Positions 26,947-35,321 of a stretch of DNA of 64,000 nucleotides are shown here, piece by piece. This DNA comes from Burkholderia sp. GAS332 (GTDB lineage Bacteria > Pseudomonadota > Gammaproteobacteria > Burkholderiales > Burkholderiaceae): contig FSRV01000001.1 in NCBI GenBank assembly GCA_900142905.1, forward strand, positions 310,001-374,000, written 5' to 3'. The position numbers and the translations under genes were made by a program. The notes below the pieces were generated by a model that worked only from the letters and a program-made list of their open reading frames with translations, did no database searches and was not told where the DNA came from. How positions within the stretch are numbered: the first letter of the stretch is position 1; each line of letters begins with the position of its first letter.

Positions 26947-27672
26947 TTATTCGTCCCATGCCGACGGGCTGAACAGATAGCCGCGGCCCCAGATTGTCTT
27001 GATCTTGTGCGGCTCAAGCGAGGCATCTTCGAAACGCCGTCGCAGCCTTGAGATCCCGGCGTCGACGGTACGGTCGAGACCGTCGAATTCGATGCCGCGC
27101 AACTGCTTGAGAATGTCGTCGCGGCTCAGCACGGTGCCGGCGGCGCGCGCGAGGATCAGCAGCAGGTTGTATTCGGCGGTTTTCAGCTCGACTGGCTGGC
27201 CGCGCCAACTCACCGCGCGATCTGGCGGTGCAATCACCAGTTCGCCGAAGGTCAGCGTATCGTCCTGTGTGGATGGTTCCACGCTTTCCGCCGGCTGCGC
27301 GCGCCGCAGCAAGGCACGAGCGCGCGCGACCAGCACGCGCGGCTCGATCGGCTTGATGACGTAGTCGTCGGCACCCGTTTCCAGTCCGGCGATCTGGTCG
27401 AACACGTCAACGCGCGCCGTCAGGATCAGCACGGGTACGCGCGAAAAACTGCGAATGCGGCGGCAGACCTCCATGCCGTCCATGTTCGGCAGCATCAGAT
27501 CGAGAATCACCAGTGCCGGTTTATGTTCGCGCACGGCGGCCACGGCCGTGTCGCCGCGCCGCACGATCGTCACGCTGAATTCATAGCTGTTCAGATATTC
27601 CCCGATCAACTGCGCGAGGCGATCGTCGTCCTCGATCAGCAGCACGCTGGTTTTGAGGGGGGCTTCGTTCAT
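26947..27672 (-). CDS. OmpR-family response regulator (RstA-like)
   Basis: 241 residues. Receiver domain with acidic pocket IEDDD, phospho-acceptor Asp in ALVILDLMLPNMDG, and K in the VIKPIEPR loop. A C-terminal winged helix contains ELKTAEYNLLLILARAAGTVLSRDDIL. ATG 27672 is preferred over GTG 27684 because GGAG stands at correct spacing before it. Co-transcribed with the kinase gene. Direct repeats in the divergent gap at 27732 are candidate binding sites. Confidence 0.93.
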   Translation of the reverse strand: MNEAPLKTSVLLIEDDDRLAQLIGEYLNSYEFSVTIVRRGDTAVAAVREHKPALVILDLMLPNMDGMEVCRRIRSFSRVPVLILTARVDVFDQIAGLETGADDYVIKPIEPRVLVARARALLRRAQPAESVEPSTQDDTLTFGELVIAPPDRAVSWRGQPVELKTAEYNLLLILARAAGTVLSRDDILKQLRGIEFDGLDRTVDAGISRLRRRFEDASLEPHKIKTIWGRGYLFSPSAWDE

Positions 27673-27731
27673 GTCGGTCTCCACTATCAGGCGCCGATTC
27701 TATCCGCGCGCACGCGTGCCGGGTGCGCCGT

Positions 27732-27770
27732 GAACACTCGCGAACACTTGAACACAATTGCGCACACATT
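27732..27770. promoter_or_regulatory. Candidate response-regulator binding repeats
   Basis: GAACAC occurs at 27732, 27742 and 27750, followed by GCACACATT. The 10-bp spacing of the first two is what OmpR-type dimers prefer. The block lies between the divergent regulator and porin genes. Confidence 0.45.
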
Positions 27771-27846
27771 CCCCCAACTTCAGGACAGACGTGGCGAGGC
27801 GGCGTCCCTAGACTGCGGCTTCCACCTCAAATAAAAAGTCCTGATC

Positions 27847-28620
27847 GTGCGCAAACGCCTCTTTTATCTGTGTGTTCCGCTGTTTAGCCTGACCTGTTCG
27901 TCGATGGCCTACGCCGAGAATTTCTATATGTTTTCGCTGGCCGGTGGCGTAGCGCCGCGCTATCAGGGTAGCCGCGACTACCGCCCGTTTGTCGCTCCGC
28001 TGATCGCCGCGGAGTTCAGCAACGGCATCTTTCTGAGCCCGACAGACGGCCTCGGCTACAAGCACACCTTCGCCAATGGGCTTTTCGCATCGGCGGCGCT
28101 GAGCTACGACTTCGGCCGCACAGATAGCAATCGCGCCGATTTGCCGGGCTCCGACTACCTGAAGGGCATGGGCCGAATTCCCGGCTCGGTGATGGCGTCC
28201 GTGCAGGTCGGCGCGCATCTGTTCGGCCCGTCGACCATCAGCATTACGCTGGATCAACCGTTGACGCACACGAGCCGCGGCACGAGCGGGCATGTCGATC
28301 TGACCGTGCCGGTGCTGCAAACCGTTGACAACGACATCAGCATCACGGGCAGCGTGCATGCCGGTAGCGGCCGCTATACGCAGACCTTCTTCGGCGTCAC
28401 CGATGCGCAGGCAGCCGCGAGCCGCTTTCAGCCGTATGCGTTGAAAGGCGGTATCGATAGCGCCAAGGTGTCGGCCGCCTGGACCTACAGTTTTTCGCCG
28501 CGTTGGTCGGTGCATACCGAAGGCGGCATGACGCGCCTGCTCGGCGCGTCGGCGAACAGTCCGATCGTGCAGTCGAAGAACAACTACTTCGCGGTCACGG
28601 CGCTGACATATCGCTATTGA
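27847..28620 (+). CDS. MipA/OmpV-family outer-membrane protein
   Basis: 257 residues from GTG 27847. Signal peptide LFYLCVPLFSLTCSSMAYA. The mature chain is a series of amphipathic beta strands beginning FSLAGGVAPRYQGSRDYRPFVAPLIAAEF, a MipA/OmpV hallmark, and ends with aromatic FAVTALTYRY as outer-membrane barrels do. It is divergent from the two-component genes, a frequent arrangement for regulated porin-like proteins. Confidence 0.9.
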   Translation: MRKRLFYLCVPLFSLTCSSMAYAENFYMFSLAGGVAPRYQGSRDYRPFVAPLIAAEFSNGIFLSPTDGLGYKHTFANGLFASAALSYDFGRTDSNRADLPGSDYLKGMGRIPGSVMASVQVGAHLFGPSTISITLDQPLTHTSRGTSGHVDLTVPVLQTVDNDISITGSVHAGSGRYTQTFFGVTDAQAAASRFQPYALKGGIDSAKVSAAWTYSFSPRWSVHTEGGMTRLLGASANSPIVQSKNNYFAVTALTYRY

Positions 28621-28698
28621 TGCGCGGGTCGATGCGCCGATTCATCGGTTATCCGAATCGACGCTTCGACGATTTGACGTCCCTTCAAGGAGCTCGCG

Positions 28699-29877
28699 AT
28701 GTTTGCATGGCACACCCCTCTGTCCAATGCCTGGCAGGACAGCCTCGTATCGTCCGCGCGCGCGCAGGCGATTGGCGTCGACAGTTTGCTGCTAACCGGT
28801 GCAACCGGTTTTATCGGCGGCAATCTGTTTGTGACCCTGATCAACGCAGGCCTCATCGAGCGGATGGTGTGCCTGGTGCGCGGCGCCAGCGTGGCCGATG
28901 CGCTCGCGCGGCTGCGCGCGTCGGCGGTGCGCTGCGGGCTGCCGCATTTTCGCGCCCAGCGAATCACTGAAGCCAACGTCATGGTCGGCGAACTCGGCAG
29001 CGCGTTTTCGGAGATCGATCTGGCGCGGCTCGCCAAGGCATCGCATGTGATCAACTGCGCCGCGCTGGCGTCGTTTTCGACGCATCCCCAGGTACTCGAC
29101 ACGAACGTGGGCGACACCTTGCGCTTCGCATCGCGCTTTGTCGGCAGCAAAGCGTTGCGGCGTTTTCTGCACGTGAGCACGGCGATGGCGTGCGGCACGC
29201 AATGCGGCGCGAACGTGCAGGAATCTCCGTTCGGCTATGGCGAGACGCGCCACCTCGTGCCCTATACGCAAAGCAAACGCGAAGTTGAACGTCTGTTGCG
29301 CAGCACGTATCCGCACTTGCCGCTGGTCGTGGTGCGGCCGTCGATCGTGGTCGGCCATACGGTGCTCGGCACGCTGCCTTCGGCAAGCATCTTCTGGGTA
29401 TTTCGCGTGGTGCACGGCGCGCGGCGCTTCACGGCGCGGGCGATGAACCGCCTCGACGTGGTGTCCGCCGACGACTGCGCGCGTGCGATCGCGCTGCTGG
29501 CAGTGAAGCCGTCACTGGCTTTCGATACGTATCACGTATCGGCGGGTGCCGAAGCGCCGACCATCGGTCAGATCATCAGCGCGATGGACGAAGCCACCGG
29601 CACCTCGGGCCGCCGCTATTCGATGTGCCGCGTGCGCGACTTCGCCAAAATCGCGCGCGAGGTGGTGGGCCGCGACCGTTGCGGCAGTGGCCGCCTGATC
29701 GAACACGCGTTGCGTTTGTACGCCGGCTTCGCCGAGCTGGACTATACGTTCGACAACCGCCGTCTGCGTGACGAGATCGGCTTCGAGCCGCTGCCCTTCA
29801 CGGACTACGTGAGCGAATGCGTGCGGACCTCGCGCGGGGTGGGCATCGTCGAGCAGATGCGCTGGGACTTCAAATAG
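28699..29877 (+). CDS. NAD(P)-dependent reductase, extended SDR / thioester-reductase-like
   Basis: 392 residues. Rossmann motif LLTGATGFIGGNL, then CLVRGAS, VINCAALASF and the YTQSK catalytic pair, the pattern of Male-sterility/thioester reductase (NAD_binding_4) domains. In larger enzymes this domain releases thioester-bound acyl chains as aldehydes. Here it stands alone, with no carrier protein or adenylation domain nearby. The start follows AAGGAG at 28687. Substrate unknown; a sugar-epimerase-like role is an alternative. Confidence 0.8.
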   Translation: MFAWHTPLSNAWQDSLVSSARAQAIGVDSLLLTGATGFIGGNLFVTLINAGLIERMVCLVRGASVADALARLRASAVRCGLPHFRAQRITEANVMVGELGSAFSEIDLARLAKASHVINCAALASFSTHPQVLDTNVGDTLRFASRFVGSKALRRFLHVSTAMACGTQCGANVQESPFGYGETRHLVPYTQSKREVERLLRSTYPHLPLVVVRPSIVVGHTVLGTLPSASIFWVFRVVHGARRFTARAMNRLDVVSADDCARAIALLAVKPSLAFDTYHVSAGAEAPTIGQIISAMDEATGTSGRRYSMCRVRDFAKIAREVVGRDRCGSGRLIEHALRLYAGFAELDYTFDNRRLRDEIGFEPLPFTDYVSECVRTSRGVGIVEQMRWDFK

Positions 29878-29907
29878 GCCTCCAGCCGGTTACATGGCGA
29901 GCGACTC

Positions 29908-29922
29908 GCGCGATAATCGCGC
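29908..29922. promoter_or_regulatory. Perfect inverted repeat upstream of the IclR gene
   Basis: GCGCGAT-A-ATCGCGC, a 7-1-7 palindrome 63 bp before the IclR-family start. A candidate autoregulatory operator; no T-tract follows, so it is less likely to be a terminator. Confidence 0.4.
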
Positions 29923-29984
29923 AACAGCCACCCGGATGACGATACGACTGACCGACCGGGCCGACTGATTTTCAGGCAGACGCA

Positions 29985-30737
29985 ATGGACGAGAAAGACT
30001 GGATCGCCGGCGCCGCGAAGGCGCTGGCGATCATCGAGGCATTCGACGAAGAGCACGCGCGCATGACGCCGACCATGGTGGCGGCCCGCGCCGGGCTCTC
30101 GCGCACGGCGGCGCGGCGCTATCTGCTGACCCTGCGCGAACTCGGCTACGTGGATACCGACGGCAAGCTGTTCTGGCTCGCGCCGCGCGTCTTGCGGCTT
30201 GGTCAGTCGTATCTGGATTCAGCGCGCTTGCCGCGCACCGTGCAGCCATTTCTTCAGCGCATCACCGCAACCGTGCAGGAAACCGCGCTGGTCGCGATTC
30301 TCGACGAACACGACGTGGTCTACGTCGCGCGCAACGGCGTGAACCGGGCGATGGCGGTTGGGTTCGTGCTCGGTTCGCGAGCGAGCGCGCCGTTGTCGTC
30401 GGCGGGTTTGATCCTGCTGGCCTTTCAGGCGCCGGAAAGCATCGAACAGTGGCTCGCGTCCTATCCGATCAAGGTGTTCACGCCGCACACTTATTCGACC
30501 ACCGCGCGCTTGCGTGAAGTGCTGAGCGAAATCCGCCGCGATGGTTATGTCGTCACCGATCAACAACTGGAACTGGGCATGCGCGGTGTCGCGGTGCCGT
30601 TGCGCGACCGGCATGGCTCGGTCGTGGCGGCGATCAGCGTGAGCATGCCGATCGGCCAGGAGTCGGCGAATGCCGCGCTGCACCGGGTGCTGCCGACCCT
30701 TCAGGAAACCGCCAGTTTGCTGCGAAATCTGGTCTAG
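29985..30737 (+). CDS. IclR-family transcriptional regulator (PcaR/PobR-like)
   Basis: 250 residues. N-terminal winged helix (residues about 8-65, TPTMVAARAGLSRTAARRYLLTL) and C-terminal IclR effector domain with YVARNGVNRAMAVGFVLGSRASAP and GMRGVAVPLRDRHGSVVAAISVS. Such regulators commonly control aromatic catabolism genes. No such gene is adjacent, so its target is unclear. Confidence 0.9.
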   Translation: MDEKDWIAGAAKALAIIEAFDEEHARMTPTMVAARAGLSRTAARRYLLTLRELGYVDTDGKLFWLAPRVLRLGQSYLDSARLPRTVQPFLQRITATVQETALVAILDEHDVVYVARNGVNRAMAVGFVLGSRASAPLSSAGLILLAFQAPESIEQWLASYPIKVFTPHTYSTTARLREVLSEIRRDGYVVTDQQLELGMRGVAVPLRDRHGSVVAAISVSMPIGQESANAALHRVLPTLQETASLLRNLV

Positions 30738-30964
30738 AAGCGCGTCTAGGTAATCTCCCTGATACGGCATGCTTAATGAGTGAAAGCATATCGAAAGCAA
30801 GCTGTCTCGCGGAAAATACATATCGAGTTTTGCGCATGACAAACCGCCTACGCTGCGTAATACTCTCCCGCGGGGAGCGGTAAGGCGCCTTCAAGCCTTG
30901 TCTGCTTCACCGTTCAGCTATTTCATTCACATTGACTCAGTCGTCCAGGTTTGGGGAACAACAC

Positions 30965-31177
30965 ATGAAAAAATTCATCGTCTCGCTCGCAGCCGCATCG
31001 ATCGCGCTGGTCTCCGTTCAAGCTTTCGCACAGGCATCGGACGCAGCAGCGCCGGCCGCTGCAGCTAGCACGCCGAAGAAGCACCACATCAAGAAGCTGA
31101 AGACGCACGGTAAGCGCGCTCCGGTTTCGGCAGCAGCTTCGGCAGCCGGCACGAACGACAAGGGCACGGCAAACTAA
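30965..31177 (+). CDS. Small exported basic protein (70 aa)
   Basis: Signal peptide MKKFIVSLAAASIALVSVQAFAQA. The mature part is about 45 residues: Ala-rich ends around a Lys/His core (TPKKHHIKKLKTHGKR). GGGG at 30955-30958 gives a plausible ribosome site, and a strong terminator at 31273-31304 closes the unit. It is alone in its transcript. Function unknown; similar small Ala/Lys-rich periplasmic proteins are common in Burkholderiales. Confidence 0.78.
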   Translation: MKKFIVSLAAASIALVSVQAFAQASDAAAPAAAASTPKKHHIKKLKTHGKRAPVSAAASAAGTNDKGTAN

Positions 31178-31272
31178 GCTTGCGCTTGGTTGCGTCGGGC
31201 GAACCCTGCCGGTTCTCTTGTGCGCGCCGCTAGTCGGCGAGTGCAGCGTAGTTCAGGTTTAAATCGCCAGCG

Positions 31273-31304
31273 AAAAGGCCAGAGCTTTTGCTCTGGCCTT
31301 TTTG
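31273..31304 (+). terminator. Rho-independent terminator after the 70-aa exported protein gene
   Basis: AAGGCCAGAGC, loop TTTT, GCTCTGGCCTT, then T-run. A strong 11-bp stem, also usable on the minus strand. Confidence 0.85.
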
Positions 31305-31331
31305 TATTGCGCGACGGCTTTGGGCGGGGGT

Positions 31332-31610
31332 TTAGCCTGCGAGGCCGCGCTTGATGACCTCGTTCAGCAGTCCGGTCATGCCTTCCGGATGCGTGGCGGC
31401 CCGTTCTTTCAGTTCCGTGACCAGATCGCCGTTCAGCTTGCAGGCAAAGGCGACGAGGCCCTGCGCCTGGTCGAGCTTGCGCTGTTCGCGGCGATCGAGC
31501 TTCGGATCGGCGGCAGCAGGTTTGCCAAAGCGGTCGGCGGTCGAAAGTTTCATTGCACTGTTCAGCTTGAGCGCCTTGTTCTTCTCAAGGTCGGTTTTTT
31601 TCATCGCCAT
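31332..31610 (-). CDS. Conserved hypothetical protein with ribbon-helix-helix-like C-terminus
   Basis: 92 residues from ATG 31610, preceded by AGAGG at good spacing; ATG 31604 is an alternative. The N-terminal half is lysine-rich and hydrophilic (KKTDLEKNKALKLNSAMK). The end VAFACKLNGDLVTELKERAATHPEGMTGLLNEVIKRGLAG has the strand-helix-helix pattern of CopG/Arc-type DNA-binding proteins. No toxin gene lies next to it. Confidence 0.65.
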   Translation of the reverse strand: MAMKKTDLEKNKALKLNSAMKLSTADRFGKPAAADPKLDRREQRKLDQAQGLVAFACKLNGDLVTELKERAATHPEGMTGLLNEVIKRGLAG

Positions 31611-31747
31611 ACGGAAGGCCTCTGCCAGATAAGTAATCCCGCATTGTACGCATCGCGCCGCGGGTCGAGCGAACGGCGGCGATTCCGCACTCAAGCGGCG
31701 GTGGAACAGTGCTCAGACCCCGCGGAGTCTGAGTCGCCAAACGGTGT

Positions 31748-32503
31748 TCAGGCGGGCCGTTCCGGCGCGCCTGCCACGCTGTCCATCAACGCCCGCATGC
31801 GTTGCCAGTGCGTGCCTTCCCAGAACACGCGCCGGCACACGTCGCAAGTGACGAACTGGTTATGTCGTTCCAGCACGCCATCGGGCGCCCGATTACCGAC
31901 TTCATCTTTGGCGATACGCCGCAGCGGCGCGTTGCACATCAGACACAAGCGGAACGGCTGCGCGCTACCGGCCAGATCGAGCCGTTCAAACACTTCGCGC
32001 AATTGCTCGCGCGGCCGTAGCGTGCGCACGTAGCAGCCATGCGTGATGGTGCGGCGTTTCAATAGCTCACGGTCGCGCGTCAAGACGATGCGCTGTTGTG
32101 CGGCGGCGAGCGCTTCGATATCGGCGTCGGGATAGTGGTTGTCATAGAGCGTGTCGAAGCCGGCCAGCCGCAGCAGCGGGGCGAGACCGCCCAGATGCGC
32201 ATCGGCAATGAAACGCACCACGCGCAGCGGATGGGCGCGCACCCGCAATAGCGGCTGGATGTCGAGCGCTTCAAACTTCGGATAAACGGCGACGCGATCG
32301 CCGTCGGTCAGCGGATGATTGAAACCAACCGACTCACCGTTCACCAGGATCAATTCGACTTCCGTATGCGGCACGCCGAGCACTTCGATCATATGTTTCG
32401 CGGTGGCGCCGTGCGCGCAGGCGTAGCTGAACGCGCGCCGGCGCAGCGGCCGGGCGAGAAAATCGTTCAGCTCCTCATAGAAGCGGAATGTCGCGGTGAC
32501 CAT
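31748..32503 (-). CDS. Mut7-C RNase-domain protein with N-terminal ubiquitin-like domain
   Basis: 251 residues. The first 85 or so resemble a MoaD/ThiS ubiquitin-like fold (FRFYEELNDFLAR ... VNGESVGFNHPLTDGDRVAVYP). The rest is a Mut7-C PIN-like domain (VRFIADAHLGGLAPLLRLAGFDT, DADIEALAA, IVLTRDRELLKRR) ending in a zinc ribbon with CLMC and CDVC. Predicted ribonuclease; the cellular RNA target is unknown. Confidence 0.88.
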   Translation of the reverse strand: MVTATFRFYEELNDFLARPLRRRAFSYACAHGATAKHMIEVLGVPHTEVELILVNGESVGFNHPLTDGDRVAVYPKFEALDIQPLLRVRAHPLRVVRFIADAHLGGLAPLLRLAGFDTLYDNHYPDADIEALAAAQQRIVLTRDRELLKRRTITHGCYVRTLRPREQLREVFERLDLAGSAQPFRLCLMCNAPLRRIAKDEVGNRAPDGVLERHNQFVTCDVCRRVFWEGTHWQRMRALMDSVAGAPERPA

Positions 32504-32597
32504 CGCAGCAGTATCGCACCGTGCTTAATTGCGCGCTGCCCTGCAGGTGTCGCATGGGTGTGCTTTACTTCCAGTTCCTTAGAAGATGGAGCGAGAG

Positions 32598-33467
32598 ATG
32601 GACATCGGTTTTATCGGTCTCGGCGAGATGGGCGCCGCGATGGTTGCAAACATTTTGAAAGCCGGGCATCAGGTGCGCGTGTGGAACCGCTCGCCGGAAC
32701 GCGTGCGGTCGCTCGCCGACGCAGGTGCGCGAATCGTCGCGACGCCGGCTGAAGCGTTTGCGGGCGATGCCGTGTTCTCGATGCTCGCCGACGACACCGC
32801 GTTGCGCGAAGTCATCACGGCGTCGCTGCTGGAACACGCCCCGCGCGGCTTGATCCACGTGAACATGGCGACGATCTCGGTGGCGCTGGCCGAGGAACTG
32901 GCGACGGCGCACGCGTCGCGCGGCGTCCATTACGTCGCCGCACCGGTGCTGGGGCGGCCGGACGTTGCGGCAGCAGGCAAGCTGACGATCGTGGCGGGCG
33001 GCCCGGCTGAGTCGATCGACCGTGTGCAGCCCATTTTCGACGCAATCGGCCAGAAAACCTGGCGCATCGGTTCGCTGCCGCAGCAGGCGAACGTGATGAA
33101 ACTCGCGGCTAACTTCATGTTGGGCGCGGCCGTCGAGACGCTCGGCGAGGCGGCGACACTGGTGACCGGCCATGGCCTCGCGATGCAGGATTTCCTCGAC
33201 GTCATCACGAGCGGCCTGTTCCCGGGCCCGGTCTATTCGGGCTACGGCAAGCTGATCGCGGAGCAGCGCTACGAGCCGGCGCTGTTTAAGGCGCGCCTCG
33301 GACTGAAGGACTTGCGTCTTGCGCTGGCGGCTGCTGAGGCGGTCAATACGCCGCTGCCGATCGCAAGCGTGGTGCGCGACAGTCTGATCGAAGCCGTGGC
33401 GCATGGCGACGGCGAGAAAGACTTCGCGGTGCTGGGGCAGGTGGCGGCACGGCGGGCAGGGCGCTAA
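32598..33467 (+). CDS. 3-hydroxyisobutyrate-dehydrogenase-family oxidoreductase
   Basis: 289 residues. Rossmann motif MDIGFIGLGEMGAAMVANILKAGH at the very N-terminus supports ATG 32598, with GGAGCGAGAG just upstream; ATG 32586 is less likely. Later segments VAAPVLGRPDVAAAGKL and NVMKLAANFMLG, with its catalytic lysine, define the beta-hydroxyacid dehydrogenase family. The substrate may be a short hydroxyacid or succinic semialdehyde-like compound. Confidence 0.88.
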   Translation: MDIGFIGLGEMGAAMVANILKAGHQVRVWNRSPERVRSLADAGARIVATPAEAFAGDAVFSMLADDTALREVITASLLEHAPRGLIHVNMATISVALAEELATAHASRGVHYVAAPVLGRPDVAAAGKLTIVAGGPAESIDRVQPIFDAIGQKTWRIGSLPQQANVMKLAANFMLGAAVETLGEAATLVTGHGLAMQDFLDVITSGLFPGPVYSGYGKLIAEQRYEPALFKARLGLKDLRLALAAAEAVNTPLPIASVVRDSLIEAVAHGDGEKDFAVLGQVAARRAGR

Positions 33468-33560
33468 ACGGGAGCGGGTGCGGGTGCTTGCGGGCGCTCG
33501 CATCGCTTTAAGATGCGGGCGGCCATAATAGCTGCCCGATCCTTTTCTGCGTCGATCCCA

Positions 33561-34196
33561 ATGAGTCTGCATACCTGGTGGCTGTTCGCCGCTACTGTTT
33601 TCGTTGTTTCCGCGATTCCCGGTCCGAACATGCTGCTGGTGATGACGCACGGTGCCCAGCACGGGCTGCGCCGTTCCAGCGCGACCATGGCCGGCTGCCT
33701 GTCGGCGCTGGTGCTGATGCTGGCGGTGTCGGCGGCCGGCCTCGGTGTGTTTCTCGAGGCGTGGCCGGCGATGTTCAACGCACTGCGGATGATTGGCGCG
33801 GCTTACCTCGTCTATCTGGGTATCAAGGCTTGGCGGGCGCCGGCTGATGAAGGCGTTGCCGGCGCGGTCGACGAACTGTCAGCCAAGCCCATGCGCTCGC
33901 GCTTCGCTCTGTTCCGCAACGGCTTCCTCGTGGCAGGCAGCAACCCGAAAGCCATCCTGTTCGCCGCAGCGTTGCTGCCCCAATTCATCGATGCCGCGCA
34001 GCCCAAGCTGCCTCAGTTCGGTGTGCTCGTCGCGACCTTCGCCGTCATCGAGGTGAGCTGGTATCTGGTGTACGCGGGTTTCGGCACGCGAATCGGGGCC
34101 AGGTTGAAGAGCCGCAGCGTCGCCAGGATGTTCAATCGCCTGACGGGCGGGGTGTTCGTCGGCTTCGGCGCGATGATGGCGCTGGTGCGCCATTAG
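33561..34196 (+). CDS. LysE/RhtB-family exporter
   Basis: 211 residues, about six hydrophobic segments. N-terminal FVVSAIPGPNMLLVMTHGAQHG is the family signature; later NGFLVAGSNPKAILFAAALLPQF. Exports amino acids or homoserine lactones; the substrate is not readable. ATG 33561 (MSLHTWWLF) is preferred over 33513, which would add a basic head not seen in the family. Confidence 0.9.
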   Translation: MSLHTWWLFAATVFVVSAIPGPNMLLVMTHGAQHGLRRSSATMAGCLSALVLMLAVSAAGLGVFLEAWPAMFNALRMIGAAYLVYLGIKAWRAPADEGVAGAVDELSAKPMRSRFALFRNGFLVAGSNPKAILFAAALLPQFIDAAQPKLPQFGVLVATFAVIEVSWYLVYAGFGTRIGARLKSRSVARMFNRLTGGVFVGFGAMMALVRH

Positions 34197-34300
34197 GCGG
34201 TAGGCGGACGGCGAACGCGCGTGGCAATCAACGTCGTTCGCTGAACGCTGCGAGAATTGTGGTGCTGATGCAAAACCGAGGGTCAACCCTAATTTGAATG

Positions 34301-34329
34301 TTGCGCCGCACCAAACCATTTGCTATAGT
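34301..34329 (+). promoter_or_regulatory. Sigma-70 promoter of the candidate small RNA
   Basis: TTGCGC (34301-34306), 17-bp spacer, TATAGT (34324-34329). Predicted start at about 34336-34337, with no ORF before the terminator 32 bp further on. Confidence 0.65.
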
Positions 34330-34336
34330 TCGTCTT

Positions 34337-34396
34337 GTCTCCTCCATGTCTCCTCTGATATGGATTCAGCCCGCCCAATTAGGCGGGCTTTTTTTT
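34337..34396 (+). ncRNA. Candidate 60-nt small RNA with two anti-Shine-Dalgarno motifs
   Basis: Between the LysE-type gene and ompW-like gene. The 5' half has GTCTCCTC twice, at 34337-34344 and 34348-34355, an 11-bp direct repeat; each copy is complementary to GAGGAGAC-type ribosome-binding sites. The 3' half is a perfect 8-bp terminator stem with eight T, as in Hfq-dependent sRNAs. A good promoter stands at the right distance. It contains only one very short ATG frame. Regulation of mRNAs by pairing at ribosome sites is inferred. Confidence 0.6.
34368..34396 (+). terminator. Rho-independent terminator (3' end of the candidate sRNA)
   Basis: AGCCCGCC, loop CAATTA, GGCGGGCT, then T8. It could also end lysE-type transcripts. 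Confidence 0.9.
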
Positions 34397-34429
34397 GCCC
34401 TGAATTTCCAGTGTCCTCCAGAAAAGATA

Positions 34430-34471
34430 AAGCCGGCTGGCCCCATTCGCGGGGCCAGCCGGCTTTTTTGC
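34430..34471. terminator. Strong bidirectional terminator downstream of the OmpW-like gene
   Basis: A 15-bp stem, AAGCCGGCTGGCCCC/GGGGCCAGCCGGCTT, with six-base loop ATTCGC; T6 follows on the plus strand and a broken T-tract on the minus strand. It lies 25 bp past the stop of the minus-strand gene. Confidence 0.85.
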
Positions 34472-34496
34472 GTCTGCCGTCGAACTCAGTACGCGG

Positions 34497-35321
34497 TCAG
34501 AACTTATACGAAACGGCTAGGAACGAAATGATCGGATCCGCCGTCAGCTGGGACTTCGAGACGCCCAGTTCCGTCCCGTCCGCCGCCTTGATGATGACCG
34601 ACGAGGTGGTCTTCAGCGGAATATACGTGACCGACGCCACGAGGCCCCAGTGGTCCGTGATGTTGTACGTGAGACCCGCATTGAATACCGGCGCCCACGA
34701 CGACGAAGCCTTCGCCGAAACCTGAGTCTGCCCCGGCTTGCCCGCGCCCGCTGCCAGCACCGCACCGAGGTTTTCCTGCGTCGACTGCACGAAGTTCTGG
34801 CTCAGTTGGAGATCGGAGAACCAGTTGTACGACACCCCGACACCTAGGAACGGCCTGAACTTCGCGGTCGGCGCGTTGAAGTAGTACTGGAATAGCAGCG
34901 CGGGGCTCCACTGGCGTACGCTCTTCACGATCGGATTGGTCTGCGGATCTCCGAGATTCTGCTGACCGAGCGCGCCTGCCGGTCCCGGTGGCTGGATGGT
35001 GCCGTGGCCGTAGATCTTGAAGACTGGCGGCACGCCTGCCACCGTCGACACTGCGATGTGATCGGTGATGTAGTGACTGAAAACGAGGCCGACGGTGTCG
35101 GCTTTACTGGTCGACAGGCCCGTGCCGGACGAAGTGAACGAACTCGGCAGACGCAGCGGCGTATTGATCGGCGTCGGCGCGACCGTGGTGGTGAGCGGCG
35201 TGCTCGAATCCTGCGGCATCACGTGAAACCAGCCGAGCACGGCGACGTTGTCGCCCGCATGTTGGGCGTGCGCACTGACTGACAGGCAGGCGGCCAGTAT
35301 CGCGAATAAGACTTTTCTCAT
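34497..35321 (-). CDS. OmpW-family outer-membrane protein
   Basis: 274 residues from ATG 35321. Signal peptide MRKVLFAILAACLSVSAHAQ; VLGWFHVMPQDSS near the start of the mature chain matches the OmpW N-terminal strand. ITDHIAVSTVAGVPPVFKIYGHG and WSPALLFQYYFNAPTAKFRPFLGVGVSYNWF are typical barrel strands, ending SFLAVSYKF. An eight-stranded barrel for small hydrophobic compounds is the family role. Confidence 0.9.
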   Translation of the reverse strand: MRKVLFAILAACLSVSAHAQHAGDNVAVLGWFHVMPQDSSTPLTTTVAPTPINTPLRLPSSFTSSGTGLSTSKADTVGLVFSHYITDHIAVSTVAGVPPVFKIYGHGTIQPPGPAGALGQQNLGDPQTNPIVKSVRQWSPALLFQYYFNAPTAKFRPFLGVGVSYNWFSDLQLSQNFVQSTQENLGAVLAAGAGKPGQTQVSAKASSSWAPVFNAGLTYNITDHWGLVASVTYIPLKTTSSVIIKAADGTELGVSKSQLTADPIISFLAVSYKF

